A stretch of 23,518 nucleotides of DNA, from assembly GCA_027490555.1 (NCBI GenBank), contig JAIXXW010000117.1, positions 1 through 23,518 on the forward strand. The letters run 5' to 3'. Shown one piece after another: positions 7,423-15,450 of the stretch; position 1 is the stretch's first letter; every line of letters starts with the position of its first letter. A model generated the notes under the pieces. It saw nothing but the letters and a program-made list of their open reading frames with translations. It searched no databases and was not told the origin of the DNA. A program made the translations under genes and the position numbers. The stretch comes from Comamonadaceae bacterium. GTDB taxonomy: Bacteria > Pseudomonadota > Gammaproteobacteria > Burkholderiales > Burkholderiaceae_C.

Positions 7423-9000
7423 ATGACCCAACCGATTTCGATTTTGCTGTGCGCCCTGGGGGGTGAAGGCGGCGGCGTGCTGGCCGACTGGGTGGTCGAC
7501 GTGGCCCGCCACGCAGGCCACCCGGCGCAAGCCACCTCCATCCCCGGTGTGGCGCAACGCACCGGCGCCACCACCTACTACCTCGAGGTCTACCCCCTGC
7601 CCCACAGCCAGTTGCAAGGCCGCACGCCCGTGCTGGGCCTGAACCCGCTGCCGGGCCGGCTCGATGCCCTGGTGTCGTCCGAACTGCTCGAGACCGCCCG
7701 CCAGATCGGCAACGGCCTGGCCTCGGCCGAGCGCACCCTGGTCATCAGCGCCTCGTCCAGGGCACTCACCACCGCCGAAAAAATGACCATGGGCGACGGA
7801 CGCCGCGCCGAAGGCCCGCTGCTCGATGTGATCGCCGCCCACAGCCTGCGCCACCATGTGATGGACATGGCCAGCTTGTGCCAGCAAAGCGGCACCCTGG
7901 TCAGTGCGGTCATGCTGGGGGCGATGGCAGGCAGTGGTTTGCTGCCTTTTGCGCGGGCACACTACGAGGCCGTGTTGGCCGGGCCCGGCAAAGCGGCGCA
8001 GGCCAGCCTGCGTGGCTTTGGGCTGGCCTTCGATCTGGTCACGCGCCAGCGCGAACAGGCCCGGTATGTGGAAAGTGTCCTGCAGCCTGCCAAGCCTGAA
8101 GCGGCGGCAGTGGCGGCCTTGCCTGCGGATGTGGCGGCGGCCTTTCCGGCCGCATTGCACCCCTTGATGGGCCTGGCCCACCAGCGCCTGGTGGAATACC
8201 AAGGCCCGGCCTATGCCCGCCTGTATGTGCAGCGGCTGGCACGCTTGCGCGATGTGGAATCCCAGGTGGGCGACAGCACGCACGCTGTGACCCTGGAGAC
8301 CAGCCGCTGGCTGGCGCTGTGGATGGCGTTCGACGACATCGTGCGCGTGGCCGACCTGAAAAGCCGCGCCAGCCGCTGGAGCCGGGTGACGCAAGAGGTC
8401 AAAGCCCAAGAGGGCGATGTGCTCAAGGTGTACGACCATTTCAAGCCCGGCGTGCCCGAGCTGGCCGCGCTGTTGCCCCAAGGCCTGGCCGATCGCTTGC
8501 TGCGCTGGGACCGCGCCCGGGTGGCGCGTGGCCAGGCGCCCTGGTCCATGCCCCTGAAGGTGGCCCGGCATGCCCTGTGGGGCATGGCCAGCCTGCGCCT
8601 GCTGGCCAGCCTGCGCGTGCTGCGCCCGCTGGGCAGCCGCTATGCCACCGAGCAAGCCTTGATCGAGGAATGGCTGGGCGGCATCGAGGCCGCCACACGC
8701 CAGTCTCCTGCGCTGGGTCTGGAGTTGGCGCGTTGCGGGCAACTCATCAAGGGCTACGGCAGCACCAACGAACGCGGCAAGGACAACCTGCTGCACATCC
8801 TGCGCCATGTGTGCGGCCCCAGCTCGGCCGTGCCTTTGGCCGAACGTGCCCAGGCGGTGGCCCGCATCCGCCAGGCGGCTTTGCAAGACGAGGCGGGGCA
8901 GGCGCTCGACCAGGCCTTGCTGCAGCACGGCGCACCTGCGCGTCCGGTCAAGGAACAACCGGTGCTGTGGATGAAAAATCCCAGGCTGCAAAAATCCTGA
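7423..9000 (+). CDS. iorB: Indolepyruvate ferredoxin oxidoreductase, beta subunit (fused type)
   Basis: A 525-residue protein. About the first 190 residues are the gamma-type 2-oxoacid oxidoreductase domain, with GGEGGG at 13-18 and SIPGVAQRTGATTYYLE, matching IorB. The remaining 330 residues form the extra domain (I believe the DUF6537 type) attached to IorB in many proteobacteria; archaeal IorB proteins lack it and are about 200 residues. The role of the extra domain is unknown to me. It pairs with iorA immediately upstream. The 3' end converges on the Crp/Fnr gene with an 18-nt gap and no clear terminator. Confidence 0.9.
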   Translation: MTQPISILLCALGGEGGGVLADWVVDVARHAGHPAQATSIPGVAQRTGATTYYLEVYPLPHSQLQGRTPVLGLNPLPGRLDALVSSELLETARQIGNGLASAERTLVISASSRALTTAEKMTMGDGRRAEGPLLDVIAAHSLRHHVMDMASLCQQSGTLVSAVMLGAMAGSGLLPFARAHYEAVLAGPGKAAQASLRGFGLAFDLVTRQREQARYVESVLQPAKPEAAAVAALPADVAAAFPAALHPLMGLAHQRLVEYQGPAYARLYVQRLARLRDVESQVGDSTHAVTLETSRWLALWMAFDDIVRVADLKSRASRWSRVTQEVKAQEGDVLKVYDHFKPGVPELAALLPQGLADRLLRWDRARVARGQAPWSMPLKVARHALWGMASLRLLASLRVLRPLGSRYATEQALIEEWLGGIEAATRQSPALGLELARCGQLIKGYGSTNERGKDNLLHILRHVCGPSSAVPLAERAQAVARIRQAALQDEAGQALDQALLQHGAPARPVKEQPVLWMKNPRLQKS

Positions 9001-9018
9001 AGCCGCCGTCGCCAAAAA

Positions 9019-9681
9019 TCAGACGCCGGCCAACTCCCGCAGCCCCTGCGGGTTGGGCAAACCCAGCACCCGGCCGCCACCGCTGATCAACTGGCGCTCG
9101 CGCAAGTGGCGCAGCACGCGGGACAAGGTCTCGGGTGCCATGCCCAGTTCGGCGGCGATGTGGCGTTTGCGCTCGGTCAGCCGCACCGCCAAAGCACCCG
9201 CCGGATCGACCGGTTCGGCATGGCGCAGCAGCCACGCTGCGCAACGCGCATCGGCGTCTTTGGCCAGGCGGCTGACCGCCATCTCGGTTTGTTGGCGCTG
9301 CGAGCGGGCCATGTCCAGCAACAGGGTTTGCGCGCTGGCGGGCAGGGCATGCACCTCGGTCAAAAAATCCGGCACGCGCACGCACTGGCAATGCACCTCG
9401 GTCTCGGCCACCGCGTCGATGGCATGCGGCAGACCCAACAGGCCCGAAGCGGCCTCCAGCCAAAAAGGCCCCTCGACCACGCCCAACTGGTGCGCCATCT
9501 GTCCCCCCTGCAACACGCCCAAAACCACGCGACCCCGGATCACATGCACGAGGTGGTCGACCGGTTCGCCACGGTGCAGCAGCACGGTGCCTGCACGCAG
9601 GGTGCTGGCAAATGGTGGGCCACAAGGCAGGGGGGGCAAAGGAGGCAAAGAAGACACAGTGGGGTCCAACATGGTGCCCAT
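9019..9681 (-). CDS. Crp/Fnr-family transcriptional regulator
   Basis: A 220-residue regulator with an N-terminal cyclic-nucleotide-type beta-roll (about 25-120, with LLHRGEPVDHLVHVIRGRV) and a C-terminal winged helix. The recognition helix reads APETLSRVLRHL; the E-x-x-SR pattern is the FNR/DNR type that reads TTGAT half-sites. Only one Cys lies near the N-terminus (Cys20) with two more at 98 and 100, so the four-Cys oxygen-sensing Fe-S pattern of true FNR is absent and the signal is unknown. The start is uncertain: ATG at 9681 or ATG at 9672, neither with a good ribosome site. An FNR-type box lies upstream at 9711-9724. Confidence 0.9.
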   Translation of the reverse strand: MGTMLDPTVSSLPPLPPLPCGPPFASTLRAGTVLLHRGEPVDHLVHVIRGRVVLGVLQGGQMAHQLGVVEGPFWLEAASGLLGLPHAIDAVAETEVHCQCVRVPDFLTEVHALPASAQTLLLDMARSQRQQTEMAVSRLAKDADARCAAWLLRHAEPVDPAGALAVRLTERKRHIAAELGMAPETLSRVLRHLRERQLISGGGRVLGLPNPQGLRELAGV

Positions 9682-9710
9682 GAATGTGCCAGAGCCTGCG
9701 AGGCGGCGAT

Positions 9711-9724
9711 TTGACTCACATCAA
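9711..9724. promoter_or_regulatory. FNR-type binding site
   Basis: TTGACTCACATCAA fits TTGAT-N4-ATCAA with one mismatch in the first half-site. Its centre is about 36 nt before the 9681 start of a regulator whose recognition helix has FNR-type residues, so autoregulation is likely. Activation from a -41.5 position would put the transcription start inside the annotated coding start, so repression is the simpler reading unless translation begins at 9672. Confidence 0.65.
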
Positions 9725-9810
9725 AGCCGTCGATCGGCGCGCCTTTGGTCCAGCACAGACCCCGGCTTCGGTTCCGTCCCAGCAGCGACCGTGCCCGTGG
9801 GGCGCGCGGT

Positions 9811-10935
9811 TCAGGCCTGCAGCGTGAAAGCCTCGTGCACGGCCGATTGCACCCCACCGCCCAGGATGGCACCACCGCCGGCCACGTAAATCCAATCGCC
9901 AATCGCCACGGCCCCCACAGCGTGTCGCGGGGTGGGCATCGCCGCGTGCGACTGCCAGCTGTCGGTCTTGGGGTCGTAGCTCTCCATTTGGCCGAACACG
10001 GTTTGCTGGCCCGGCCGATTGATGATGCCGCCCTCGCCGCCCATGGCAAAAAGCCGGTCCCGGTACACCACCAGGCCATGGCCCGAACGGGCTGTGGGCA
10101 GGGGCGCGCGCAGCTCCCAGGTGTCACGCTCGGGCAAATACACATGGTGCAAGGCGGTGTTGTACTCGAAGGTGTTGAAGCGCCCGCCCACCACATGGAT
10201 GCGGTTGTCGTGCGCCACGCAGCCCACATGGTCGCGCGCGCCCGGCAAGGGCTTGCGGCGGCTCCAGCGGTCGGCCTGGGGGTCGTACACCTCGTGCCAG
10301 CCGACACTGGCCCGCTCATCCGTGGGGGCGGCGGCACCGCCAATCAAGTGCAGCTTGCCTGCCAGCACCACGGCGGCTGCAGCGCCACGCGCACGGGGCA
10401 TGGGCGCCACCGTGACCCATTTGTCCTGGCTGACCTCGTACACATACGCGTGCGCATCGGGATTGCGGTTTTGCTCGATGAAACCGCCAAAGGCATAAAT
10501 ACGCCCGTCCAATGTGGCCACGGCCACGTGGTTGGCACCGCGTGGCAATGCCGCAGCGTTGTGCCAGCGATCGGTGGCCGGGTTGTACACATGGTGGTAA
10601 CCCCGGTCCACACGCCCTTCCCCATAGCCGCCGATCACATGCAGACGACCCGCCCATTCGGTGGCCCAGGCCATCTCGCTGCGCGGGATGGGCAAGGCGG
10701 CTTTGGGCACCCAGCGGCCTGCGGGCCCCTTGGGCGCAGGGCTGTCGAACGAGCGCTGTGCCGTCTGGTCTGGCGTCAGGTGGTGCGGTTGCCCCCCTTG
10801 CAAACGGGCATAAGGCTCTGCCGACGAAGGCAACACCGGCAAATCGGGATGGTGGTGGTGGTGCGCCTGGGACCAGGCCACGTCCATGGCCAGGGCCGAG
10901 GTGGCTGCGAAAAAGCTTCTGCGGTTGAGGGTCAT
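9811..10935 (-). CDS. Exported Kelch-repeat protein
   Basis: A 374-residue protein with about six Kelch repeats, seen as recurring double-Gly blades (HVIGGY, YAFGGF, HLIGGA, HVVGGR, FAMGGE, YVAGGG), each followed by a D-x-W-type element. This predicts a six-bladed beta-propeller. The N-terminus NRRSFFAATSALAM has a twin-Arg at residues 5-6 and a hydrophobic stretch, so Tat-type export to the periplasm is likely. A run of five His (25-29) sits just after the predicted signal and could bind a metal. No catalytic residues can be assigned. The start is supported by AAGGAG 7 nt upstream. It follows the glycerate kinase gene after 19 nt in the same operon; its role there is unknown. Confidence 0.85.
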   Translation of the reverse strand: MTLNRRSFFAATSALAMDVAWSQAHHHHHPDLPVLPSSAEPYARLQGGQPHHLTPDQTAQRSFDSPAPKGPAGRWVPKAALPIPRSEMAWATEWAGRLHVIGGYGEGRVDRGYHHVYNPATDRWHNAAALPRGANHVAVATLDGRIYAFGGFIEQNRNPDAHAYVYEVSQDKWVTVAPMPRARGAAAAVVLAGKLHLIGGAAAPTDERASVGWHEVYDPQADRWSRRKPLPGARDHVGCVAHDNRIHVVGGRFNTFEYNTALHHVYLPERDTWELRAPLPTARSGHGLVVYRDRLFAMGGEGGIINRPGQQTVFGQMESYDPKTDSWQSHAAMPTPRHAVGAVAIGDWIYVAGGGAILGGGVQSAVHEAFTLQA

Positions 10936-10954
10936 GCCATGTCTCCTTGGAACA

Positions 10955-12253
10955 TCACAACACCAGCATCGCCCTGAAATCGTTCACATTGGTGTGGGTG
11001 GGCCCGGTGATGACCAGGTCGCCCAGCGGCTGAAAAAAGCCATAGGCGTCGTTGCGCTGCAAATGATCGGTCACTTTGTACCCCAACGCGGCTGCGCGCG
11101 CCAGCGTGTCGGGGCTGACCCGGGCCCCGGCGTTGTCTTCGATGCCATCGATGCCGTCGGTGTCGGCCGCCAGGGCCCAGACACCGGGCTGGCCTTGCAG
11201 GGCCTGGGCCAGGCCCATGCAAAACTCGCCGGCCCGGCCGCCGCGACCGCGTGGCGTGCCCGCAGGCTGGGGCCGGATCGTCACGGTGGTCTCGCCACCG
11301 CTGAGGATCACGCACGGTTTGACGAAAGGCCCCAGACCCCTTGCCGCAGCCCGGGCCAGCGCCGCGTGCACCTTGCCCACCTCGCGCGATTCACCTTCGA
11401 TTTCGTCGCTCAGGATGTAGGCCTGCAGCCCCATGTCCCGCGCAGCAGCGGCAGCGGCCTCCAGCGATTGCTGGGGTGTGGCGATCAGGTGCACGCTGTG
11501 GCCTGCAAACACGCTCGAGCCAGGTTTGGGCGTTTCCCAGACGCCCGACTGCAAAGCCTGGAGCACCTCATCGGGCACGCTGATCGCATAGCGCTGCAGG
11601 ATGGCCAGCGCGTCGGCGCAGCTGCTGGCATCGGGCACGGTGGGGCCACTGGCGATGATGGACGGGTCATCGCCCGGCACGTCGCTGATGGTGAGCGTGA
11701 CCACCCGCGCCGGGGCACAGGCTGCGGCCAGGCGCCCGCCCTTGATGCGCGAGAGGTGTTTGCGCAGGCAGTTCATTTCGGCGATGTTGGCCCCGCTGGC
11801 CAGCAACTGGCGGTTGATGTCCTGTTTGATGTGCAAATCCATGCCTTCTGCGGGCAAGGTCAGCAGCGAAGAGCCGCCACCCGAGATCAGGCACAGCACC
11901 AGGTCGTCGGTCGTCAGGCCCTGGGTCAGGTCCAGGATGCGCTGGGCCGCCTGCAAACCAGCGGCATCGGGCACGGGGTGCGCCGCTTCCACCACCTCGA
12001 TGCGCGCGGGCAGACCCACCGGCCGGGCGGGTGTGTGGCCGTAACGCGTGACCACCAAACCCGACAGGGGGGCATCGGCTGGCCACAGGGCCTCGACAGC
12101 CTGGGCCATCGCGCCACCGGCTTTGCCAGCGCCCAGCACCAGCGTGCGCCCCTTGGGGGGCGGGGGCAAATGGGCGGCGGTGTTGTGCAGGGGCAAGGCG
12201 CGTTGCACCGCCACATCGTAGAGGTGGCGCAACACGGTTTGGGGATCGGTCAT
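10955..12253 (-). CDS. ttuD: Glycerate 2-kinase (TtuD/GckA family)
   Basis: A 432-residue member of the DUF4147/MOFRL glycerate kinase family, historically annotated as hydroxypyruvate reductase TtuD. It should phosphorylate D-glycerate to 2-phosphoglycerate with ATP. Visible marks are LGAGKAGGAM (Lys44), CLISGGGSSLL at 121-131, SDVPGDDPSIIASGPT near 211, and the C-terminal ALAADTDGIDG segment. The length is typical. In known tartrate pathways this enzyme consumes the glycerate made by tartrate dehydrogenase, and such a gene lies upstream at 18785-19849. It precedes the Kelch gene closely and follows a Bug receptor gene after 81 nt. The kinase activity is well supported for the family; the symbol rests on homology. 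Confidence 0.9.
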   Translation of the reverse strand: MTDPQTVLRHLYDVAVQRALPLHNTAAHLPPPPKGRTLVLGAGKAGGAMAQAVEALWPADAPLSGLVVTRYGHTPARPVGLPARIEVVEAAHPVPDAAGLQAAQRILDLTQGLTTDDLVLCLISGGGSSLLTLPAEGMDLHIKQDINRQLLASGANIAEMNCLRKHLSRIKGGRLAAACAPARVVTLTISDVPGDDPSIIASGPTVPDASSCADALAILQRYAISVPDEVLQALQSGVWETPKPGSSVFAGHSVHLIATPQQSLEAAAAAARDMGLQAYILSDEIEGESREVGKVHAALARAAARGLGPFVKPCVILSGGETTVTIRPQPAGTPRGRGGRAGEFCMGLAQALQGQPGVWALAADTDGIDGIEDNAGARVSPDTLARAAALGYKVTDHLQRNDAYGFFQPLGDLVITGPTHTNVNDFRAMLVL

Positions 12254-12267
12254 GGGCGTCTCGGCTC

Positions 12268-12308
12268 AGGCGAAGAAACCCCGAGGATAAAGGGTTTCGT
12301 GCTTGCCT
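12268..12308. terminator. Two-tier hairpin between Bug receptor and glycerate kinase genes
   Basis: The perfect arms GAAACCC (12275-12281) and GGGTTTC (12292-12298) are enclosed by a second pair, AGGC and GCCT (12268-12271, 12305-12308). It lies 26 nt after the Bug receptor stop on the minus strand and 14 nt before the glycerate kinase start. There is no U-tract, only TTC. It could weaken read-through, protect the end of the upstream message, or be the leader of the downstream gene. Confidence 0.4.
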
Positions 12309-12334
12309 CCATGAGGCCCCTGATCAGCATGTTT

Positions 12335-13315
12335 TCAGTCGGCCTTGATCTGGGCTTCCTGGATCACGCGACCCCAATAAGCGAGCTCCTTGCGCGTGTA
12401 GTCCCCCAGCTGTCCAGGTCCCATGTGTTCGACCAGGGTGCCGGCGTCTTCGGCTTTCTTCCTCACCTCCGGATTGGCCAGGATCTTGGCAAGTTCATTG
12501 TTGAGCAGCTGCACCACCTCGTTGGGTGTACCGGCAGGCGCGTACAAGGCAAACCACGAGTCGAGCGTGAAGTCCTTGAGATCCACCTCTCGGGTGGTGG
12601 GCACCTGGGGCAATGAGCTCAGCCGTGTGGCACTGGTCACCGCCAGTCCTTTGAGCTTGTCGGCCTTGATGTGCTGAACCACCGAGGCGGGCGTGGTGAT
12701 GAACAGGTCCACCTGGCCACCCAGCAGATCCTGCACCGCCGGTCCAGCGCCCTTGTAAGGCACATGGGTGATCGAGGTACCGGTCATCTGCTTGAAGAGT
12801 TCAGCCGCAATGTGCTGAATCGAGCCATTGCCTGAGGAAGCATAGTTGAGCTTGCCCGGATTGGCCTTGGCAAAAGCGATCAGTTCACGCATGTTGTTCG
12901 CTGGCAGGTTGCCCCTGATCGCAAACAACTGTGGCGCTCGGGTGAGCATGGCAACAGGCGCGAAATCCTTGATCGGATCCCAGCCTGTCTTGCTGAACAA
13001 ATGCGGGTTCCCCACCTGAAAACCGCTGTAGGCCAACAGCAGCGTGTAACCATCGGGCCTGGCCCTGGCCACCAGTTGGTTGCCGATGTTGCCTGAGGCC
13101 CCTGCCTTGTTGTCCACCACCACAGGTTGACCCAATGCACGCGACAGGGGCTCGGCGATCAGCCGCGCCGTGAAATCGGTGGTGCCACCCGGTGCGCTGG
13201 GCACCACGATGGTGATGGGCTTGTCCGGGAATTTGCCCTGGGCCATTGCGGCCTGACCACAGACCAGGGCCATCCAAGCCCCTGCAGCGCTCAGGATCCA
13301 TTGACGTCGTTGCAC
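12335..13315 (-). CDS. Bug-family tripartite tricarboxylate transporter receptor
   Basis: A 326-residue periplasmic solute-binding protein of the Bug (TctC) family, which capture organic acids. The signal peptide covers about residues 1-25 (twin-Arg at 3-4, hydrophobic core, AMA before the cut), and the mature protein starts with KFPDKPITIVVPSAPGGTTD, the family's opening strand. KAGASGNIGNQLVA and ITHVPYKGAGPAVQDLLGGQ are further family marks. The GTG start at 13315 is set by AAGGAG 6 nt before it; the open frame extends 30 codons further but without such a site. No TctA or TctB membrane gene is nearby. The ligand is unknown; position suggests the substrate of the CoA-transferase/lyase unit. 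Confidence 0.93.
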   Translation of the reverse strand: MQRRQWILSAAGAWMALVCGQAAMAQGKFPDKPITIVVPSAPGGTTDFTARLIAEPLSRALGQPVVVDNKAGASGNIGNQLVARARPDGYTLLLAYSGFQVGNPHLFSKTGWDPIKDFAPVAMLTRAPQLFAIRGNLPANNMRELIAFAKANPGKLNYASSGNGSIQHIAAELFKQMTGTSITHVPYKGAGPAVQDLLGGQVDLFITTPASVVQHIKADKLKGLAVTSATRLSSLPQVPTTREVDLKDFTLDSWFALYAPAGTPNEVVQLLNNELAKILANPEVRKKAEDAGTLVEHMGPGQLGDYTRKELAYWGRVIQEAQIKAD

Positions 13316-13321
13316 AGTTGT

Positions 13322-13327
13322 CTCCTT
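13322..13327 (-). promoter_or_regulatory. Ribosome binding site that sets the Bug receptor GTG start
   Basis: AAGGAG on the minus strand, 6 nt before GTG at 13315. It decides against the longer upstream frame starting at 13405. Confidence 0.85.
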
Positions 13328-13383
13328 GTGTGAAAAATTAGAAACAGGAAAGGACAGAGACCGACCTGATGGCCGCCTCTTTT

Positions 13384-14091
13384 TCAATCGGTCGATTTCA
13401 GCCACCGGGCGAGTTCGGAGGTCACCGCCTCAGGCTGCTCGATGGTCGAGAGGTGACCGCAGCGCTCGATCACCTGGAGTTGCGCGCCGGGCACACAGGC
13501 GGCCATGGCTTCGTGGTCGGCCAGCGGGGTCACCGGGTCCTGGCGGCCGCACATGACCAGGGTGGGCACGCGCACTTGCTTGAGGTCGGCGTGCGAATCG
13601 GGCCGCCCCAGCATGGCCGTCTGCTGCTTGAACTGCCCCTGGGCGCCCACGCTGCGCGCCATGCTGCCCACCAGCGCAGTCAAGGCGGCGTCCTGCAGGT
13701 GCTCGGGCCAAAGCCAGCGTGCGGGCAGCTCGGGCACCAGGGCCTCGATGCCGCCCTGACGCACCGTCTCGATGTCCCGCAGCCGGCCCTGGCGCCGCGC
13801 CGGATGGTCGGCCACGGCCGTGGTGTCGATGAGCACCAGACGTTCGAGCCGTGGCCGTGCGCAGCGGATCGCCTCGAAAGCGACGTAGCCCCCCAGCGAC
13901 AAGCCAATCCAGGTGAAGCGCTGCGGCATGGCCGACAGGACTTGCTGGGCCATGCCGGCCATCGAGTCGTGTTCGCGAAACACAAACACCCTGCAGTCGT
14001 AGTCCGCCTGCAAGGCAGCGATCTGGTGCGCATACAGCCGCTCGTCGCTCAGGTGGGCGCACGCAAAGGCCAGCGCTGGTCGTGTGCTCAT
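13384..14091 (-). CDS. Alpha/beta hydrolase
   Basis: A 235-residue alpha/beta-hydrolase-fold protein without a signal peptide. The catalytic triad is visible: Ser65 in the nucleophile elbow GLSLGG, Asp185 in CGRQDPVTP and His213 in CGHLSTIE. The substrate cannot be told; 3-oxoadipate enol-lactonases, esterases and thioesterases share this layout. It lies 28 nt after the VOC gene and 68 nt before the Bug receptor gene on the same strand. A lactonase or CoA-thioesterase in the organic-acid pathway of this operon is the most natural guess, but it is a guess. Confidence 0.88.
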   Translation of the reverse strand: MSTRPALAFACAHLSDERLYAHQIAALQADYDCRVFVFREHDSMAGMAQQVLSAMPQRFTWIGLSLGGYVAFEAIRCARPRLERLVLIDTTAVADHPARRQGRLRDIETVRQGGIEALVPELPARWLWPEHLQDAALTALVGSMARSVGAQGQFKQQTAMLGRPDSHADLKQVRVPTLVMCGRQDPVTPLADHEAMAACVPGAQLQVIERCGHLSTIEQPEAVTSELARWLKSTD

Positions 14092-14119
14092 GGTGTGCTC
14101 GCTTTCAGGTGGCTCGGGC

Positions 14120-14512
14120 TCAGGCCAGCTCGGAGATTTCGATCAGGTTGAAGTCCGGGTCCCGCACATACACCGAACGGATTTTCTGCGTCGCGCCGGT
14201 GCGCATCACCGGTCCTTCGATGATCGGCCAGGCCGCCGCCTGCAGGCGCTCGATCACCTGGGCCAAAGGCACCGAGGCGATGAAGCACAGGTCCATGGCG
14301 CCGGGCACCGGCAAATGCGCCTTGGGCTCGAACTCCGAGCCCTGCACATGCAGATTGATCTTCTGCTGGCCAAACTTGAATGCCCTGCGTTCGACAGGCG
14401 GCGTGCCCCCCACAAAGGTCTCCAGTTGCATGCCCAGCACACGGGTGTAGAAATCCACGCAAGCTGCTTCGCGTGCGGTGGTCAGCACCAGGTGGTCGAG
14501 GTGATCGATCAT
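14120..14512 (-). CDS. VOC (glyoxalase/dioxygenase) family protein
   Basis: A 130-residue protein of the vicinal-oxygen-chelate fold with two paired beta-alpha-beta modules: HLDHLVLTT at the start with FYTRVLGM, and VYVRDPDFNLIEI at the end. Candidate metal ligands are His7, His55 and Glu125. The RDPDFNLIEI ending resembles small glyoxalase-like proteins. The reaction is not predictable; isomerase, epimerase (methylmalonyl-CoA type) and dioxygenase activities all occur on this fold. The ATG at 14512 overlaps the stop of the HMG-CoA-lyase-like gene (ATGA), so it is translationally coupled to that enzyme and likely acts on the same metabolite. Confidence 0.88.
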   Translation of the reverse strand: MIDHLDHLVLTTAREAACVDFYTRVLGMQLETFVGGTPPVERRAFKFGQQKINLHVQGSEFEPKAHLPVPGAMDLCFIASVPLAQVIERLQAAAWPIIEGPVMRTGATQKIRSVYVRDPDFNLIEISELA

Positions 14513-15450
14513 GACAATTCCTTTTTCAGTTCAGCCACCGCAGGTGGCGCAGGGTGCACATCGGTGATGCGGCCGCTCTTGGCGACCTGCCCGGGCACGG
14601 CATGGCCCACGATGTCGGGCAGCCCACGGGCAATCGGCAGCAAGCGCGCCAGGTCCATGCCCGTGTCGCAGCCCATGGCGTCCAGCATGTGAACCGCGTC
14701 TTCGCTGCAGATGTTGCCGCTGGCCCCCGGGGCATAGGGGCAACCGCCCAAGCCGCCCAAAGAGCCATCGAAACGCACGATGCCCGACTGCACCGCCGCC
14801 AGCACATTGGCCAGCCCCATGCCGCGCGTGTTGTGGAAATGCAGCGTCAGTTGCAAGGCCGCAAAGCGCGCCTGCAGCGCCTCGCACATGCGTGCGACCT
14901 GTGCAGGGTGGGCCATGCCCGTGGTGTCGCAAATCGTCAGGCCCCGCACGCCCAGGTCGGCAAAGCGCTCGGCCCAGCGCAACACCTCGGCCTGCGGCAC
15001 ATCGCCCTCCATCGGGCAGCCAAAACAGGTGGACAAAGACACATTGATCGGGACTTGCGAGGCGTAACGCGCGACCACCTCGCGCAAGGCCGCAAAGCTG
15101 TGCTCACGGGGCATGCGCAGGTTGGCCAGGTTGTGCGTTTCCGAAGTGGACATGACCAGGTTGAACTCGTCCGGGCGGGCCTCCATCGCCCGCTCGGCGC
15201 CCCGCAGATTGGGCACCAGCACGGTGTACTCCACCCCTGGCACACGCACGATGTGCCCCATCACCTCTTCGGCGTCGCGCAGCATCGGGATGGCCTTGGC
15301 CGAGGTGAACGAAGTCACCTCGATCTTGGCGTAACCGCACTGGCTGAGTGCGTCGATCAAGGCCACCTTGGCGTCCGTGGGCACAAACGCCGGCTCCATC
15401 TGAAAGCCGTCACGGGTCACCACCTCGTTGAAATGGATTCTGGGCTTCAT
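14509..15450 (-). CDS. Hydroxymethylglutaryl-CoA lyase family protein
   Basis: A 313-residue TIM-barrel enzyme of the HMG-CoA lyase family, which splits 3-hydroxy-3-methylglutaryl-CoA into acetyl-CoA and acetoacetate. Catalytic features are kept: Arg13-Asp14 (RDGFQ), His204 and His206 (HFH), Cys237 in GLGGCPYAPGASGN and Asn246. Two differences stand out against the human/bacterial form as I remember it: HFHNTRG replaces HCHDTYG next to the metal-binding His pair, and RDGFQ replaces RDGLQ. The substrate may therefore differ from HMG-CoA. Its start overlaps the stop of the CoA-transferase gene and its stop overlaps the VOC start, both as ATGA, so the three proteins are tightly coupled. Confidence 0.9.
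   Translation of the reverse strand: MKPRIHFNEVVTRDGFQMEPAFVPTDAKVALIDALSQCGYAKIEVTSFTSAKAIPMLRDAEEVMGHIVRVPGVEYTVLVPNLRGAERAMEARPDEFNLVMSTSETHNLANLRMPREHSFAALREVVARYASQVPINVSLSTCFGCPMEGDVPQAEVLRWAERFADLGVRGLTICDTTGMAHPAQVARMCEALQARFAALQLTLHFHNTRGMGLANVLAAVQSGIVRFDGSLGGLGGCPYAPGASGNICSEDAVHMLDAMGCDTGMDLARLLPIARGLPDIVGHAVPGQVAKSGRITDVHPAPPAVAELKKELS

Noticed and set aside
7345..9015. A 556-codon minus-strand open frame opposite iorB.
   Set aside because: The plus-strand frame matches IorB over its full length; the reverse frame has no recognisable domain.
10886..12616. A 576-codon plus-strand open frame opposite the glycerate kinase gene.
   Set aside because: It overlaps well-supported minus-strand genes, and its His/Gln/Gly-rich translation is typical of a shadow frame.
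13370..13396. Possible inverted repeat of GACCGA-type words around the hydrolase stop.
   Set aside because: Six-base arms with a long loop and partly coding; no T-run, so no support as a terminator.
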